A stretch of DNA of 64,000 bases, taken from positions 723,255-787,254 of the forward strand of contig VXBP01003389.1 in the NCBI GenBank assembly GCA_013400115.1, read 5' to 3'. The first letter of the stretch is position 1; each line of letters begins with the position of its first letter. A program made the position numbers and the translations under genes. This stretch comes from Rhinopomastus cyanomelas. Lineage: Eukaryota > Chordata > Aves > Bucerotiformes > Rhinopomastidae. Positions 45,124 through 56,562 of this stretch are shown here, piece after piece. The notes under the pieces are model-generated. The model had not been told where the DNA came from, made no database searches, and was given only the letters and a program-made list of their open reading frames with translations.

Positions 45124-46126
45124 CAGATAGACCCAGTTAAAAGTCCATGGTGAGAAACCAGTTCTTCTGGGGACAGCAGGAACTCTCTTGTTGGTTGGCA
45201 AGAGGATACATGTTGTGACCAACCCATATCTTTGACTCTAAAGAGGTCAGGATGACCAATCTAAGGAAAAGCTCTACTAGAAGATTCTACCTGGAAGATG
45301 AGTTAAGGTAAGTGACAACAAGCATGTTTGCTCTCCAACCCTTATCAAACACGCTGAAATAGTTTTGCTGTCGTCTGAGGCTCTCTTTTATGAGGTAGAG
45401 CCAAGAAGACTGAAACTTTGTCAACTGACACGAGTGTTGTAGTTTTCAGAACTCCTTTCGGGTAGAAGCATGTGAACACGCTCCGTAATTTCCTTTACAA
45501 TCATGTGCATCCATCTATGCAAATGCACAGGCTGTTTGAATTACTTGGTGCTGGAGTGCTTCGAAAATGTAATGTGCTGTGTAAATGCAAAGCACCAACG
45601 ATGCAGCCCTACGATTAATAAGGCCTTTTCATTTAATAAACGCTGTTCCTTGCCAAAATTCCAGAGAGACTTGTGGTAGAGCATGTGTACTTAACAGGTC
45701 AGAATGTGAAAGTAATAACACACATTCTCAAATAGAAAACACATGGATTTGTTTTTAAACTTGGATATATTATTTTAAATTTTTAATACCCTCACCCTTC
45801 TTTGATTAAAGGGCCATAGACTAAGTGGGGTTTTGTAAGAGATTTTCTAACAGATGTTCAGCGCTGAGAACATTTCAAACTGAAGACAGAACAGATGAAA
45901 ATCTGTGGAGGAAAATATAATATTGATCTTCAAGCTTGGAAGGCTGTGGGAAATAATGAGCGTAGCTTGCCTCCTCTTAATGGTTGGTGCTTCGAACTGA
46001 CTGGGAGGTTGCAGAACTCCATGTAGAGCAGTAGCAAAGGGAAGAAATTACATGGTAAAATGGGAAGACTGGCTTGAGGATTGAATAATACTGTGATCAC
46101 ACAAGAGGAATAGGCTGGTTGTGTTT
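45124..46126. other. unique DNA with an AT-rich candidate element
   Basis: No exon. 45440-45680 is the notable part; 45720-45800 is strongly AT-rich ('GGATATATTATTTTAAATTT'). Confidence 0.5.
45440..45680. promoter_or_regulatory. candidate conserved-type element with octamer site
   Basis: It contains a perfect POU octamer ATGCAAAT (45517-45524), a related GTAAATGCAAAG at about 45580-45591, and TAAT-rich 'CGATTAATAAGGCC' and 'CATTTAATAAACG'. It is low in GC but keeps several CpGs. This resembles developmental enhancers, but that is inference without alignment. Confidence 0.28.
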
Positions 46127-46726
46127 AATCACAGAGCATTAGGGATTGGAACGGACCTCGAAAGATCATCTAGTCCAATCCCCTGCCACAGGAGGATCAC
46201 CTAGATCAAGTTGCACAGGAGCATATCCAGGTGGGTTTATGTCTCCAGAAAAGGAGACTCCACAACCTGCCTTGGACAGCCTGTTCCAGGGCTCTGTCGC
46301 TCTCATTCTCATTCTCAGATTGATGTGGAACCTCCTCTCTTCCAGCTCACCCCATTGCCCCTTGTTCTATCATTGAGTGCCCCTGAGCAGAGCCTGACTC
46401 CATCTTCCTGACACTCACCCTTCACATATTTATAAACATTAATGAGGTCACCCCTCAGTCTCCTTTTTTCCAAGACCCATCTCCCTCTGTCTTTCCTCAT
46501 CAGGGAGATGCTCCACTCCCTTCATTTTCTTTGTGCTGGACTTTCTCCAGCAGCTATGTGTCCTTCTGGAACTGAGTGGCCCGGAACTGGACACAACCAT
46601 CCAGATGAGTTCTCACCAGGGCGGAGTAGAGGGGGAGGAGAAACTCTCTGGATCTGCTAACCACTCCCTTTTTGACCCACTCCAAGATGCCTTTGGCCTT
46701 CCTGGCCACAAGGGCCCATTGCTGGC
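46127..46726 (-). mobile_element. long CR1 copy, about 600 bp
   Basis: 'TAATCACAGAGCATTAGGGA' to 'CAAGGGCCCATTGCTGGC'. Internal damage: about 10 bases lost where 'CTCTCATTCTCATTCTCAGA' replaces the usual CACTGGGAAGAAGTTCC region, and deletions in the AAGCTCAAGAGACC and GTGGCTCTG segments. It stops at the same GCCCATTGCTGGC position as 23550-24303, a possible preferred truncation point. Confidence 0.95.
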
Positions 46727-47160
46727 TAAATGTGCCAGCCAATGGACACCGCTGAAGAGAGCAAGTCTATAGTTAGGCTTAGGTCTGTGACACATCAGCT
46801 GCATCATCTTAAGTGGAGCTGTTGCTTGGATTGATGGAGGTCTCGTTATCAAGTGCCTCTTTATTAGTATTAGGCTCAATTCTTGTTTCTGTTCCATTTA
46901 TCAGCTCTAAACCACAAAGAGATTAGAAGCTTTATCTCAGCAAAAAAAAATATAACTGATAAGCCTGAAGATTTGGTCTTGATTAATACTGTGTGGTTAG
47001 AAAGAGCACTGGGGGGAAATGAACTAATTGATGAAATAAATTGTGTGGACACTTACAAGCTCAGGCTTTTGGAGAGATTACCTGTGCTATGGAACAGCAT
47101 GTGCTGCAGCAAGTTGTTCCATTGGGTTTGGGGGTAAGGAGATGGAGCAGAGCAGGGCTT
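46727..47160. other. unique non-coding DNA
   Basis: Nothing recognised. Confidence 0.5.
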
Positions 47161-47291
47161 CAGAGGTGTTTATGACCTGCCTGGATATGTTCCTGTCTGA
47201 CTTGGTCTAGGTGATCCTGCTGTGGCAGGGGGATTGAACTCTGTGACCTTTTGAGGTCCCTTCCGATCCTTAATGTTTGGTGATTCTGTGA
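47161..47291 (+). mobile_element. short CR1 3' tail
   Basis: 'CAGAGGTGTTTATGACCTGC' through 'TTAATGTTTGGTGATTCTGT', with a substitution cluster (GAACTCTGTGACC for GGACTAGATGATC). Confidence 0.88.
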
Positions 47292-47679
47292 AAAGCCACA
47301 AAAGTCTCAAGGAATAAAAAGGGGGGATTGGGGATGGGGAGTGGTGCAGAGCAAGGAATTACAGACTGCTTAGAGTAAGGACTTGCTGTACTTCACCAGT
47401 GCAGGACTGTGGGATTCCAGCTTCAATCAACACCTTACTCACTGTGGAGAGACTGTAACCAAAGGGGCTGGGGCTGGCACAGCTGGTTCTGTGTGTGCCC
47501 AGCTGCTCACTCTCCAGAGGGCGGCTTACTGGGAGCACTGGTATTAAAAAAGTAGGCTGGAGCCAGCACATTGTCTTGGGAATCCACTGCAGGTTAGTGT
47601 TCAACGGGACAGATGGACATCGTCACTGATGTGATAGGTCTTGTGACTTTTGATGGGTGAGAGATAATGTTTTGCTAGT
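47292..47679. other. unique non-coding DNA
   Basis: Nothing recognised in about 390 bp. Confidence 0.5.
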
Positions 47680-48198
47680 AGAATCATTAGGGATTGGAAG
47701 GGACTTTGAAAGATCATCTAGTCCAGCCCTCCTGACAGCAGTATCACCTAGATCAAGTCACAAGGAACATATCCAGGTGCATTTTAAATGTCTCCAGAGA
47801 ACAAGACTCCACAGCCCCCCTCTTGACAGCCCCTTCCAGCGCTCTGTCACCCTCACTGGGAAGAAGTTCCTTCTCATATTGATGTGGAACCTCCTATGTT
47901 CCAACTCACACCCATTGCCCCTTGTCCTATCACTGGGTGCCCCCTAGCAGAGCCTGACACCCACTCTTCACATATTTACCAAAAGTAGTGAGGTCACCCC
48001 TCAGTCTCCTCTTCTCCAAGCTCAAGAGACCCAGCTCCTTCAGCCTCTCCTCATATGGAAGGTGCTCCTCTTCTTTTCATTGCTCTGTGCTTGACTCCCT
48101 CCAGCAGCTCTATGTCCTTCTTGAACTGAGGGGCCCAGAACTGGACACAATCATCCAGATGTGGTCTCAGCAGGGCAGAGTAGAGGGGAAGAACTCTG
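47680..48198 (-). mobile_element. CR1 copy, about 520 bp
   Basis: 'AGAATCATTAGGGATTGGAA' to 'GCAGAGTAGAGGGGAAG'. Several small deletions (missing bases at CTGACAGCAGTATC, CACAAGGAAC, and before GACACCCACTC) disrupt the ORF2 frame. Confidence 0.95.
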
Positions 48199-50239
48199 TT
48201 AATTAATTTAACTGCTTCTCTTTGGCTTATTTATGCATTTCAACAGTGAAGCAAGCAGCTAGAACAGCTTGTTCTCCACAAACCTTTAGTTCAACCTCCT
48301 ATAACTTTCCAGTTGTGTATAGGCTTAAGTTTTACTCTAAAGCATAAAACTAGTTTCTGAATCTGCAAAACTTAGTCATATGGCACTGTGGTGTGGCTGC
48401 ATCCAACATCTCTTAGGTTTTAGGGGTTTTGCTTATTTTGCTGTTAAATAATAATAGTTTGTTTGGGGAAGGTGTTTTTTTCCTTTATCAAATTAGTTTT
48501 GCATTAGCAGTCCTGGAGCCCTGTGCTGTGAGTGTTGGGAGCCAGTGCCTCTGCCCATTCTGACGTGGGAAGCATCTGGCTTTTGTTTCTGTATACAAAT
48601 TTGTTAAAAGCAGGGGGGGGACCATCTTTAATTTCAATTACTGAGGTAAACATTTCACTGGAAAACAACTCTGGAAAGAAGAGAATGTGGTTTGGGGAGA
48701 AGGAAAACTATCAGTCAGGTTCTTTCAGCTTGGGAGGCAAGGTGACATCTATCAATCAATCCATCACAGGGCAGAGCAGTAAGGTGGACACGGGCTCTAA
48801 ACAAGGGACATCTGGCTCCCATAAATTAATTGCCCATTTACACAGTGAGGGCTGCTTGCATGTGAAGCCAAGGTTTGCCTGCTAGCACTGTCATCCGCTT
48901 CTGATAGTCTCCTGGTTCATCCGTGAGTTGGGTCGGCTTGTTTCAGTCAGCTGGCTTTGATTTATTTGACTTTGTCACTCTTGAAATGAAGAGGAACTGG
49001 GTGGTCATGAGTCATCTGACACGCTGTCTTCTGATCCTCTGGGATCTTGCTTGTATTTTCTCTTTATAACAAGAAACTCAAGAGCAGGAGATGATGAGTG
49101 AGTCTGCACAAACGTGAGCTCAAACACCTCCTGTCCTCCGAGGTGTCTTCCCTCCACTGCCATCAGTGCTGTTGAGCATTGTTGACGGTGCTGTGGGTTG
49201 AAGAGGTTTCCTTCTTGCTAAAAACACTGTGAAGTTCCTAGATGTGAGAGCAGACCCTGAACCCACGATGGTGATGCCTCATGAGTGTCCAGCTGGGCGT
49301 GACGAGCTCAGAGGCCTGGGTTTTGCTCTCTCTGGTGCAGTCAAGAAGTTGTTGGTGACCAGGCTTCCAAAAAACGGGTGGAAGGGGAGACACCGCCGTT
49401 GGGATGGACAGGGCTTTGGACCGTGTCCAGTGGAAAGACTGAAGCAAACTCAATCCAGTGTAAGGAATAGATTTATGTTCCTGGGCCGGAGGCCAGGACA
49501 TGCTGAATGCATCCCAGAAGTGTTGTACTACTTAGCTCACATGCCTTTTGCAGGGTTAAGAGAAGTTTGCCCTTCAGGGTTGCTCTCCTTGATTCATCCA
49601 TCAAGCAGTGTTGCAGGGGAGGGGAAAAAAATGCTACTAACATGTTGTTTTAGCTTGAATGAAGTAACCCCTGCTGCCATGTGTGGTGCTGAGAACTGTC
49701 ATCCAAATTTTCGAGTCTCTTAAACAGTTGAGGCTTCCTCTCTTCTTCACCCTGAGGTGAACAACACATGGTCTTGCTTTTCCGGGAGTGGAGATGGGCT
49801 GAGATGGGGGAGGGGGTGTTACTGGTTTGGGATTTGTTTCCTGGCATATGTCAGCGGTGCTGTGAAGCAGGGGCCAGCCTGTGCCCTCTGATGCTCCTCT
49901 GCTTCCCCATTACGCCCATTTCTAGTCACCAAGAAGCTGCTGAGGATCCAGACCAGAGAATTTGGCTGGAGAACCATGCGTTGAGCATTTCTGCCCCAAA
50001 GGTCTTTCTCTTGGTGTAGGAGTTGCTGAACACAATACCAGTCAGCACTGGTTGTTTGGGTTATATTGGGCTATCCTGTCCTGCTGGTAATGTTAGTAGT
50101 GGTCTTGCAGGTTAGGATTATGTTCGTGTAAACCAGGGCCTCTGTTCAACCTTGTCTATGTGTTCAGCTTTGAGGTGGTTCTACAATGTGCTACTCAGCA
50201 AACATGCTTAAGGTGGTAATAATGAGTCCTGGAAGGAAC
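48199..50239. other. unique non-coding DNA, 2.0 kb
   Basis: A 164-codon frame (49229-49723) and a 117-codon frame (48532-48885) show no known domain. The first is partly shadowed by an 87-codon opposite frame. Not called as genes. Confidence 0.5.
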
Positions 50240-50934
50240 TGACCTGTTGGAGAGCAGTGTAGGAGAAAGGGACCTGGGGGTCCTGGTGGCCAGCGGGAAG
50301 ACCATGAGCCAGCAATGGGCCCTTGTGGCCAAGAAGGTCAACAGCATTCTGTGGTGGGTCAGAAGGGAGGTGGTTAGCAGACTGAGAGAGGTTCTCCTTC
50401 CCCTCTACTCTGCCCTGGTCAGACCACATCTGGAGTCCTGTGTCCAGTTCTGGACCCCTCAGTTCCAGAAGGACACAGAACTGCTGGAGAGAGTCCAGCG
50501 CAGAGCCATAGAGGTGATGGAGTGGAACATCTCCTTGTTGAGGGAAAGGCTGAAGGAGCTGAATCTCTTCAGCTTGGAAAAAAGTAGACTGAGGGGTGAC
50601 CCCATTAAGGTTGATAAATAGGGGAAGTGTGGGTGTCAGGAGGATGGAGCCAGGTTTTGCTCAGGAGCACCCGATGATAGAACAAGGGGTAATGGGTGTA
50701 GACTGGAATATGGGAGGTTCCATATAAATACAAGAAGGAGCTTCTTCACAGTGAGGGTAATGGAGCACTGGAAGGGGCTGCCCAGGGAGGTTGTGGAGTC
50801 TTGTTCTCTGGAGAAATTTAAGACTTACCTGGACATGTTCTTTTGTGACTTGATCTAGGAGATCCTGCTGTGGCAGAGGGATTGGACTGGATGATCTTTT
50901 GAGGTCCCTTCCAAGCCCTAATATTCTGTGATAG
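50240..50934 (+). mobile_element. longest CR1 copy, about 695 bp
   Basis: From 'GAACTGACCTGTTGGAGAGC' to 'CCCTAATATTCTGTGAT'. It retains the largest part of ORF2 in the window and the whole 3' end. Substitutions are scattered, with no internal indel that shifts the ORF2 frame. Confidence 0.96.
50247..50858 (+). pseudogene. CR1 ORF2 C-terminal remnant with a single internal stop
   Basis: Reading from 50247 the frame carries [55 protein letters not shown], then a TAG at 50619-50621 where relatives have a tyrosine codon. The same frame then continues ([25 protein letters not shown]) to the normal TAG at 50856-50858. That is 203 codons with one nonsense change. The endonuclease and the catalytic reverse-transcriptase motifs are absent through 5' truncation, so it was dead on arrival. 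Confidence 0.88.
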
Positions 50935-52104
50935 GAAGCTAACATCAAAATGCACACTGGAGAGAAAAGCACTGCTAGCTTAGGAGACAAGCAGTTTGCT
51001 CTAGAACTGATGAGTTCTGCAAAGATTTTTACTCTTTAAAATCTCTTTGGCAATCTCTGCCTTGAGGTCTTGGGATTTTGCTCTTCCAAACAGCCCCTCC
51101 ATTGCATCACGTTCGGCTGGGTGGGTGGATGCTCTGCAGACCTGTGAGTCTGGTGGATGTGGGTTTCGGGATCGGGACCATCTGGAGTGCAGCGTAGAGA
51201 AGCTTGCCATCACATCCAAACAGGGAACCTAGCTTGTCTCAAAAAAGCACTAGGAGTTTTATTTCTTTTATTCTTAAAACTGAGCCAGTAAGCCCCTTGA
51301 TAGAACACTGAGTAAATACGTACAGCTGGATCAGGTAGGCTTTGTAGTAGAGAGGGAATGTATTAGAAAGTGCTCAGAGAATGATAAACATCACTGAGAA
51401 TTCCTGGTATTTATGAGCTCATGCTTTAGCTGGGTAAATCTCTCTGCCTTAGTTTCCCCTTCGGGATGGAGTGTCCTCTCCAGCCTTCTCTGCTCTTACC
51501 TTAAAACTTCAAAATGCTGTAGCCAAGAAGATCTGTTGATCATTCCCATCACCCCATGGCTGACTCCTGCTGAAAGCTTTGGTGGTTGCTGCCAGGGCAG
51601 AGATTTAGGGAGGTCCCAGCAGGGGTGGGGGTCTCTGTGAGGGGTTATTCCCAGTTTTCTTGACCAGTAAGTCCCTGTGGTTGCTTCTGAGCACCTCCAG
51701 CTCTGAGAACAGAGGCGGCGCATTGTCAGCGTGAGCGTGGATAAATGAATGAGGCCAAACGCGGTTACTGTCCGAGTGCTGTTGATGATGCTGGAGGCTC
51801 TCCTGTGGCTTTGAGAGTTCCCACTCTCTTGACTGTTGGTACTGGCACCTTGGTTGTGACAACCACTGATTTTTATTATGACTACTTGAGGTCTGCCCTG
51901 AGGAGGCGAGATGCAGCACTGACCCTGGCTGCTCTCCAGGAGCATCTTCTCGCCTCTGAGGATTCCCTGCAGCAACGACATGAGTGTATTTGCACCAAGT
52001 GCCGGCTATTTGAGAGATGCTTTCTAAGAAGTAGTGTTCTTAGTTGTTCTGTCCCATATGCAACCAAACACAGCTGAGGAGGACATTTAGGGCCTGGAGA
52101 ATAC
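50935..52104. other. unique non-coding DNA
   Basis: Facing frames at 51496-51981 (minus, 161 codons) and 51745-52077 (plus, 110 codons) share the same DNA and match no family I know. A few CpGs cluster near 51714-51776 ('GGCGGCGCATTGTCAGCGTG'). Confidence 0.5.
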
Positions 52105-52517
52105 ACCTGATGAGGAGAGACAGAGAGAGCTGGGACTGTTTCGTTTCAGCAAGAGAAGGCTAAGGGGAGACCTCATCGCTCTCTACAACCATCTCAAAGG
52201 ACAGTGTAGATATGTTGGTGCTGGTCTCTTCTCACAGGGAATTAGCAACAGAACCAGAGGAAAGGGCTTCAAGCCTCAACAGGGGGAGGTTTGGACTTGA
52301 CATCAGGAAGAAATTCTTCCTGGAGAAGATTGTCAGGTGCTGGTATGGGCTGTCAGGGTGATGGTAGAGTCCCTATCCCTGGACGAGTTTACAAGATGCT
52401 TAGGTGTGGTGTTGGGAGATCTGGTTTAGGGGTGAACTTCTAGAGTAGGGTTGATGGTTGGACTCAGTGATCCCAACGGTCTCTTCCAACCTGAATGATT
52501 CTGTGATTCTGTAGTTT
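52105..52517 (+). mobile_element. CR1 of the distinct older family, about 410 bp
   Basis: 'GAGGAGAGACAGAGAGAGCT', 'GGGAGACCTCATCGCTCTCT', 'TTGGACTTGACATCAGGAAG', 'TTGATGGTTGGACTCAGTGA' and a CTGTGATTCTGT tail. It is the complement-type partner of 7839-8130 and 19716-19973. The ORF2 frame is broken by several indels. Confidence 0.92.
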
Positions 52518-53216
52518 TCTGTGCTTGAAATGTGAGGACCTGCTAACTTTCTCCAGTAAGAGCTGTCTCAGAGCACTTCACTGGGTGAAACTTGCAGGGA
52601 GGTTTTAAAAAGTGCCAGGAGTGTTTGGTTATTTTGAGGTGAAAGCAAAGCTAAATGGAGATGGAAACCCTTCTCCCTACTTCTCACTTGAGCAATTTTC
52701 CAGTATCTGAGCCCGCCAGACTTCACACTGTGTCTATGATTTCCTCAGCCAGTGGGGTTGAGAAGACAATGGTGAGTTCTTTGCTCTTCTCACTTGGTTC
52801 AGGTAGTCTTCTGTGGTGAAATATCTGAGGATCCAACCCAGAAACACATGATGGGACTCTGAGCACCCTGCAGTAGGACCTGTCTGCATCATCCCTTCCT
52901 CTCTTTCTAGCTCCAGGAGGAAACTGCCTTAAACTGCCAGATGTCTGAGGTTATTTGTTTGGCCACCATGCTGGTAAAGAGAGCAGCCTGTGTTTCAGGA
53001 GAGGTGTTGAAAGAGACCTTCCTCTTGTTTCCTTCCCATGGGGGTCTAGGTGAAACCCACCTAGCTCCTTTCCTGGGGATTAGTAGGAGCTAGTTTTCCT
53101 GCTCCTAAGCCCCATATCTTGGGTTTCATCAGCTTTACCTTAAAGGGCATCAGGCTTTTGGAAGCTGCAAGACATCACCAGCAAAGCGCAGGAGCTGTAT
53201 TTGGGTTTTGATGGTG
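52518..53216. other. unique non-coding DNA
   Basis: Nothing recognised in about 700 bp; no long frame. Confidence 0.5.
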
Positions 53217-53367
53217 AAGAGGTTGTGGAGCCTCCTTCTTTGGAGAGGTTTAGAACCTGCCTGGGCATGTTCCTGTGTGACTGGATCTAGGAGATCCTGC
53301 TGTGGCAGGGGGATTGGACTGGATGATCTTTCATGAGGTCCCTTCCAATCACTAGTGTTCTGTGATG
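53217..53367 (+). mobile_element. CR1 3' fragment
   Basis: 'AGAGGTTGTGGAGCCTCCTT' through 'CTAGTGTTCTGTGATGT', 151 bp, with an ATG insertion in 'CTTTCATGAGGTCCC'. Confidence 0.92.
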
Positions 53368-54571
53368 TAAGTGAAGGTTTTGGGTTGTTTTTTGCAGTTG
53401 GGTTCCTTCTGGAGCTCAGAGCAGTGTGAAGATGTTTCCTTTGTGCTCTCAGAAGTCACCTCCAGAAGGAACAATCGAGGTCTTTGTGTGGCTCGATATT
53501 GATTTCCCTAGTGCCTTTCAAATTATATTTCATCAATAAAAGCAGCATGTTCTGAGAAGTGTTTGTTTAATGCTGTTCAGGAACACGTTCTTGTAGGAAC
53601 GAGCTGCAATCCATCTGTAAATTCAAAGCAAACTCTGTGTTAGTTGTGGTTGGCTCGATTACTTGAATCTTTGTCCACTACTGTACAATCCAACAGGCCT
53701 TTAGGATAAGTAGTCTGGGGCTGTCTTTCACTTCAGTGTGGTTGTGGGGTTTCCCTGGTGCTCCAATTTAAATAATCACATTGATTCTAGTTGCATTTCC
53801 TAAGCAAATAAATAGTTCTGATGGATGGGTCGCTTTAAAAGGAGGAGGCTGAGGCAGCGAATGCTTCCTTTAATGAACAAGTGAGACGCAGTTTGCAGAT
53901 ACTCCTTCCAATTTAGGATTTTATGAAAGCCTTTTGAGGTTTATAGTGCATTCCTCTAGTCTCATTTCCCACTATCTTGTGGTGGTGCAGGGTCTATAAC
54001 TTATTAAATGAGGAACTGGAGTTTAATTTATGAGGGGTAACCCTCTCTTAAAAATCTACTTTCATGTACAGATGGGCTCTTGTAGCACTTTTAAGTGACT
54101 GGTGGACAGAATGATCTATTTATTTTTGTTTCTGCTTGATAGGGAAGAATTTTTCCCTGGGGATGTAGTACTGCACAACTGACCTATTGCATTAAATAAA
54201 TTCTCTGCCTGCCTTTGGAGCAAGCAAACGGGTCTATTCCCAGAGCAATTACAGATGCGTGCCCCTTCCCCTTGCTGATTCATTCCACATTGGGACAAAG
54301 CCTGTAAATAAGCAGAGCCGAATGGTTACCTAACTGTTTTACGTGGGAACGCCGTGTGTTCGGCTGGCTCAGGGGCATCTGAGCCGTTTGAACCACTACG
54401 GTTGTGCCTGAGAATTGCTTTGACCCGTCGGCCTCGTGGAGGAGGACTGGAGATGGGTGCTGTGGCACCGTCGGGTCCAGGTTGCAGCCTGGGCTGGTGA
54501 TGAAGAAGTAAGATGTGGTGAAGAAGCAGTAACCACAGCATGATGGCTTTGACTTCGAAGGTGATAAGAAA
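53368..54571. other. unique non-coding DNA
   Basis: No exon. 54320-54470 has a modest CpG cluster ('ACGTGGGAACGCCGTGTGTT', 'GACCCGTCGGCCTCG') flanked by AT-rich DNA with 'TAATGAAC' and 'GTTTAATTTATG'. Confidence 0.5.
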
Positions 54572-55104
54572 GCCCTGTACTCAGCACTAGCGAGGCCTCA
54601 TCTCAGTGATGTGTTCAGTTTTGGGCACCTCAATGCAAGAAGGGCGTGAGGATGCTGGAGCTGGGCCCAAAGAAGGGCAATGAAGTTGGTGAAGGACCTG
54701 GAGGACAGGTCTCTGAGAGGCAGCTGGGGGAACTGGGGCTGTTTAGTCTGGAGAAAAGGAGGTTGAGGGGAGACTTTATGGCTCTTTACAGCTACCTGAA
54801 AGGAGGGTGCAGAGATGTGGGGGTCGGTCCCTTCTCCCAAGTCACTAGCAATGGAACAAGAGGAAAGGCCTCAAGTTGTGGCAGGGGAGCATTAGATTGG
54901 AGATCATGATAGATTTCTTCCCTGACAGAGTGCCAGGAAAGGGAACAGGCTGCCCAGGGAGGTGGTGGAGTCCTTGTCCTTGGAGGAGCTCAAAAATGAG
55001 TACATGTGGCACTGGGAAACACTATCGTGGGCAGGGTGGGGTTGATGGTTGGACGGATAATCTTGTTTAGGTCTCTTCCAACCCTCGTGATCCTGTGCTT
55101 CTGA
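54572..55104 (+). mobile_element. CR1 of a distinct family, about 530 bp
   Basis: 'AGCACTAGCGAGGCCTCATC', 'AGGATGCTGGAGCTGGGCCC', 'GTCTGGAGAAAAGGAGGTTG', 'CAGGCTGCCCAGGGAGGTGG', and the end 'GTTGATGGTTGGACGGATAA' / 'TGATCCTGTGCTTCTGA'. The ORF2-type motifs [20 protein letters not shown] and GGCRDVGVGPFSQVTSN are readable from 54646, and then the frame is lost. Diverged from both the abundant family and the 52.1 kb type. Confidence 0.92.
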
Positions 55105-55510
55105 GGAGGAGACGAGTACAGCTCAGCGCGCAGCCTTGAGCTGTCATCGGTGGGACAGAAATAGATGGCAGCTCCTATTCGGTGCTGCTGGCAGCCTGGG
55201 GAGTGGCGCTGAGCTCCCTGGAGCACCATGGTGGCACAGGAACGGGTGACTGCCGTGCGCTGTCTGTAGCCAAGACAACGAGAACAGCCCTAATGCTAAT
55301 TCTCAGCGCTGTTCCAGACTTCCTTTCTAGACTTTACACACTGCCGCTTGCGGGAGAGCCCAGTTCATCTTGCTATCATCGGAGCGCTCGACATGAGCAC
55401 AGATGTTGTCGACAGAAACTCTCAAAGAGTTGGCACCAGATCTGCTGCTCTATCTCTCTTCACTGCGCCCCGATCCCCGCAACGAGCAGACACGCTCGGG
55501 GGGCCGAGAG
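55105..55510. promoter_or_regulatory. CpG-rich block, possible orphan CpG island or element
   Basis: Roughly 25 CpGs lie in 400 bp ('CTCAGCGCGCAGCC', 'GACTGCCGTGCGCTG', 'TCGGAGCGCTCGACATG', 'GCGCCCCGATCCCCGCAACG'). The block also holds 'AATGCTAATTCTCAGCG'. It directly follows a CR1, but its CpGs are outside the repeat. Role inferred only. Confidence 0.25.
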
Positions 55511-56562
55511 CAGCAGCCTGGCCTCCTGTCTTCAGCTCACCTGACACATCTGCTGGCTTCTCTCTTTATGGATGGGTTTTCCCCAGCCATGACTTTGCTC
55601 TCATGGCTGGAGTTTCTCCTCCACTTGAATTCCCTTTGACTTCCCACTTTCTGATAAGCAGTTAAAGCAAAGGATTATGCAACAGGGACATGAACATCCC
55701 CAAGCCCTGTTCCCAACATGCTTAATGAACAACAGAAAATGAGAAGGAAGTAAAGCTACTGCCAAACCCTAATGTACGACATGAGTTCCAGAGAATATCA
55801 CAGACTTGCACAAGCAGTCTCAGTCCTAGCACTTGGGCTTAGGGATTTATAGGAAATTCTACCTCTAGAGCTGCTTTATTAACAGATTATGTCAGTTGGT
55901 GGTTTATAATAGTAAATAGATGATTTCACTTCAGGTGGTCATGGATTTTACCCTTAAAGTGAGAACCTGTTAAACTTGGATCTGGAGTTGGATATATTTA
56001 CCTTCAGTGCACACGTTTAGCCTGTTAAGCTTTGCCTCCGGTCATGGGAAAAACTCTGGAAAGTAAATTATTTACTCCTTGTGTTTGATTGAGGGGAAAA
56101 AACACCCCAGTAAATACTCACCCACCCACCAAATAAACCCTCCTGTTTTCTTATAGCTTTAGATCTTGTTTACACTGCGTAGTAGTTTCACTTCATGACT
56201 ACTGTGTAACACCCAGAACCGACTTGGCGTGAAGTACTTCACTTATAAAACTTCACTTATACAAGGACTGCTGTAGCCTGTGAGCTCTGGTGTTCCGAGC
56301 TCAGATACTAGCTCTGATGTTCTGAGTGTGAGGTTTTCCGTTACTCCAAGTTTTAACCTTGCATGGAGAAGACAGACTCCTGCTAGATGTGTTCTGTGTC
56401 TGCTCTGCGAAGTGGGAGTGCTGCTCCTCGTTACCAAAAAGGACCCTCTGAAAAAGAACTGGGTCTGCAGATGTCTCTAACGGTTCTTGTTTTGAAGATG
56501 TGTGTCCGGGCAGCCTTCCACAAAGCGCTGTGGTTGTGAGGCTGAAGATGTGGTGCTTAGCA
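55105..56562. other. unique DNA with a CpG-rich left part
   Basis: A CpG-rich block at 55105-55510 is listed separately. The remainder is AT-rich. Three overlapping plus-strand frames at 55182-55665 are compositional, with no domain recognised. Confidence 0.5.

Noticed and set aside
49229..49723. 164-codon plus-strand frame
   Set aside because: No recognisable domain, partly shadowed by an opposite frame, no exon boundaries that make sense.
51496..52077. Facing frames of 161 (minus) and 110 (plus) codons
   Set aside because: Neither shows a domain. The plus frame ends just before a CR1 and has no conserved context.
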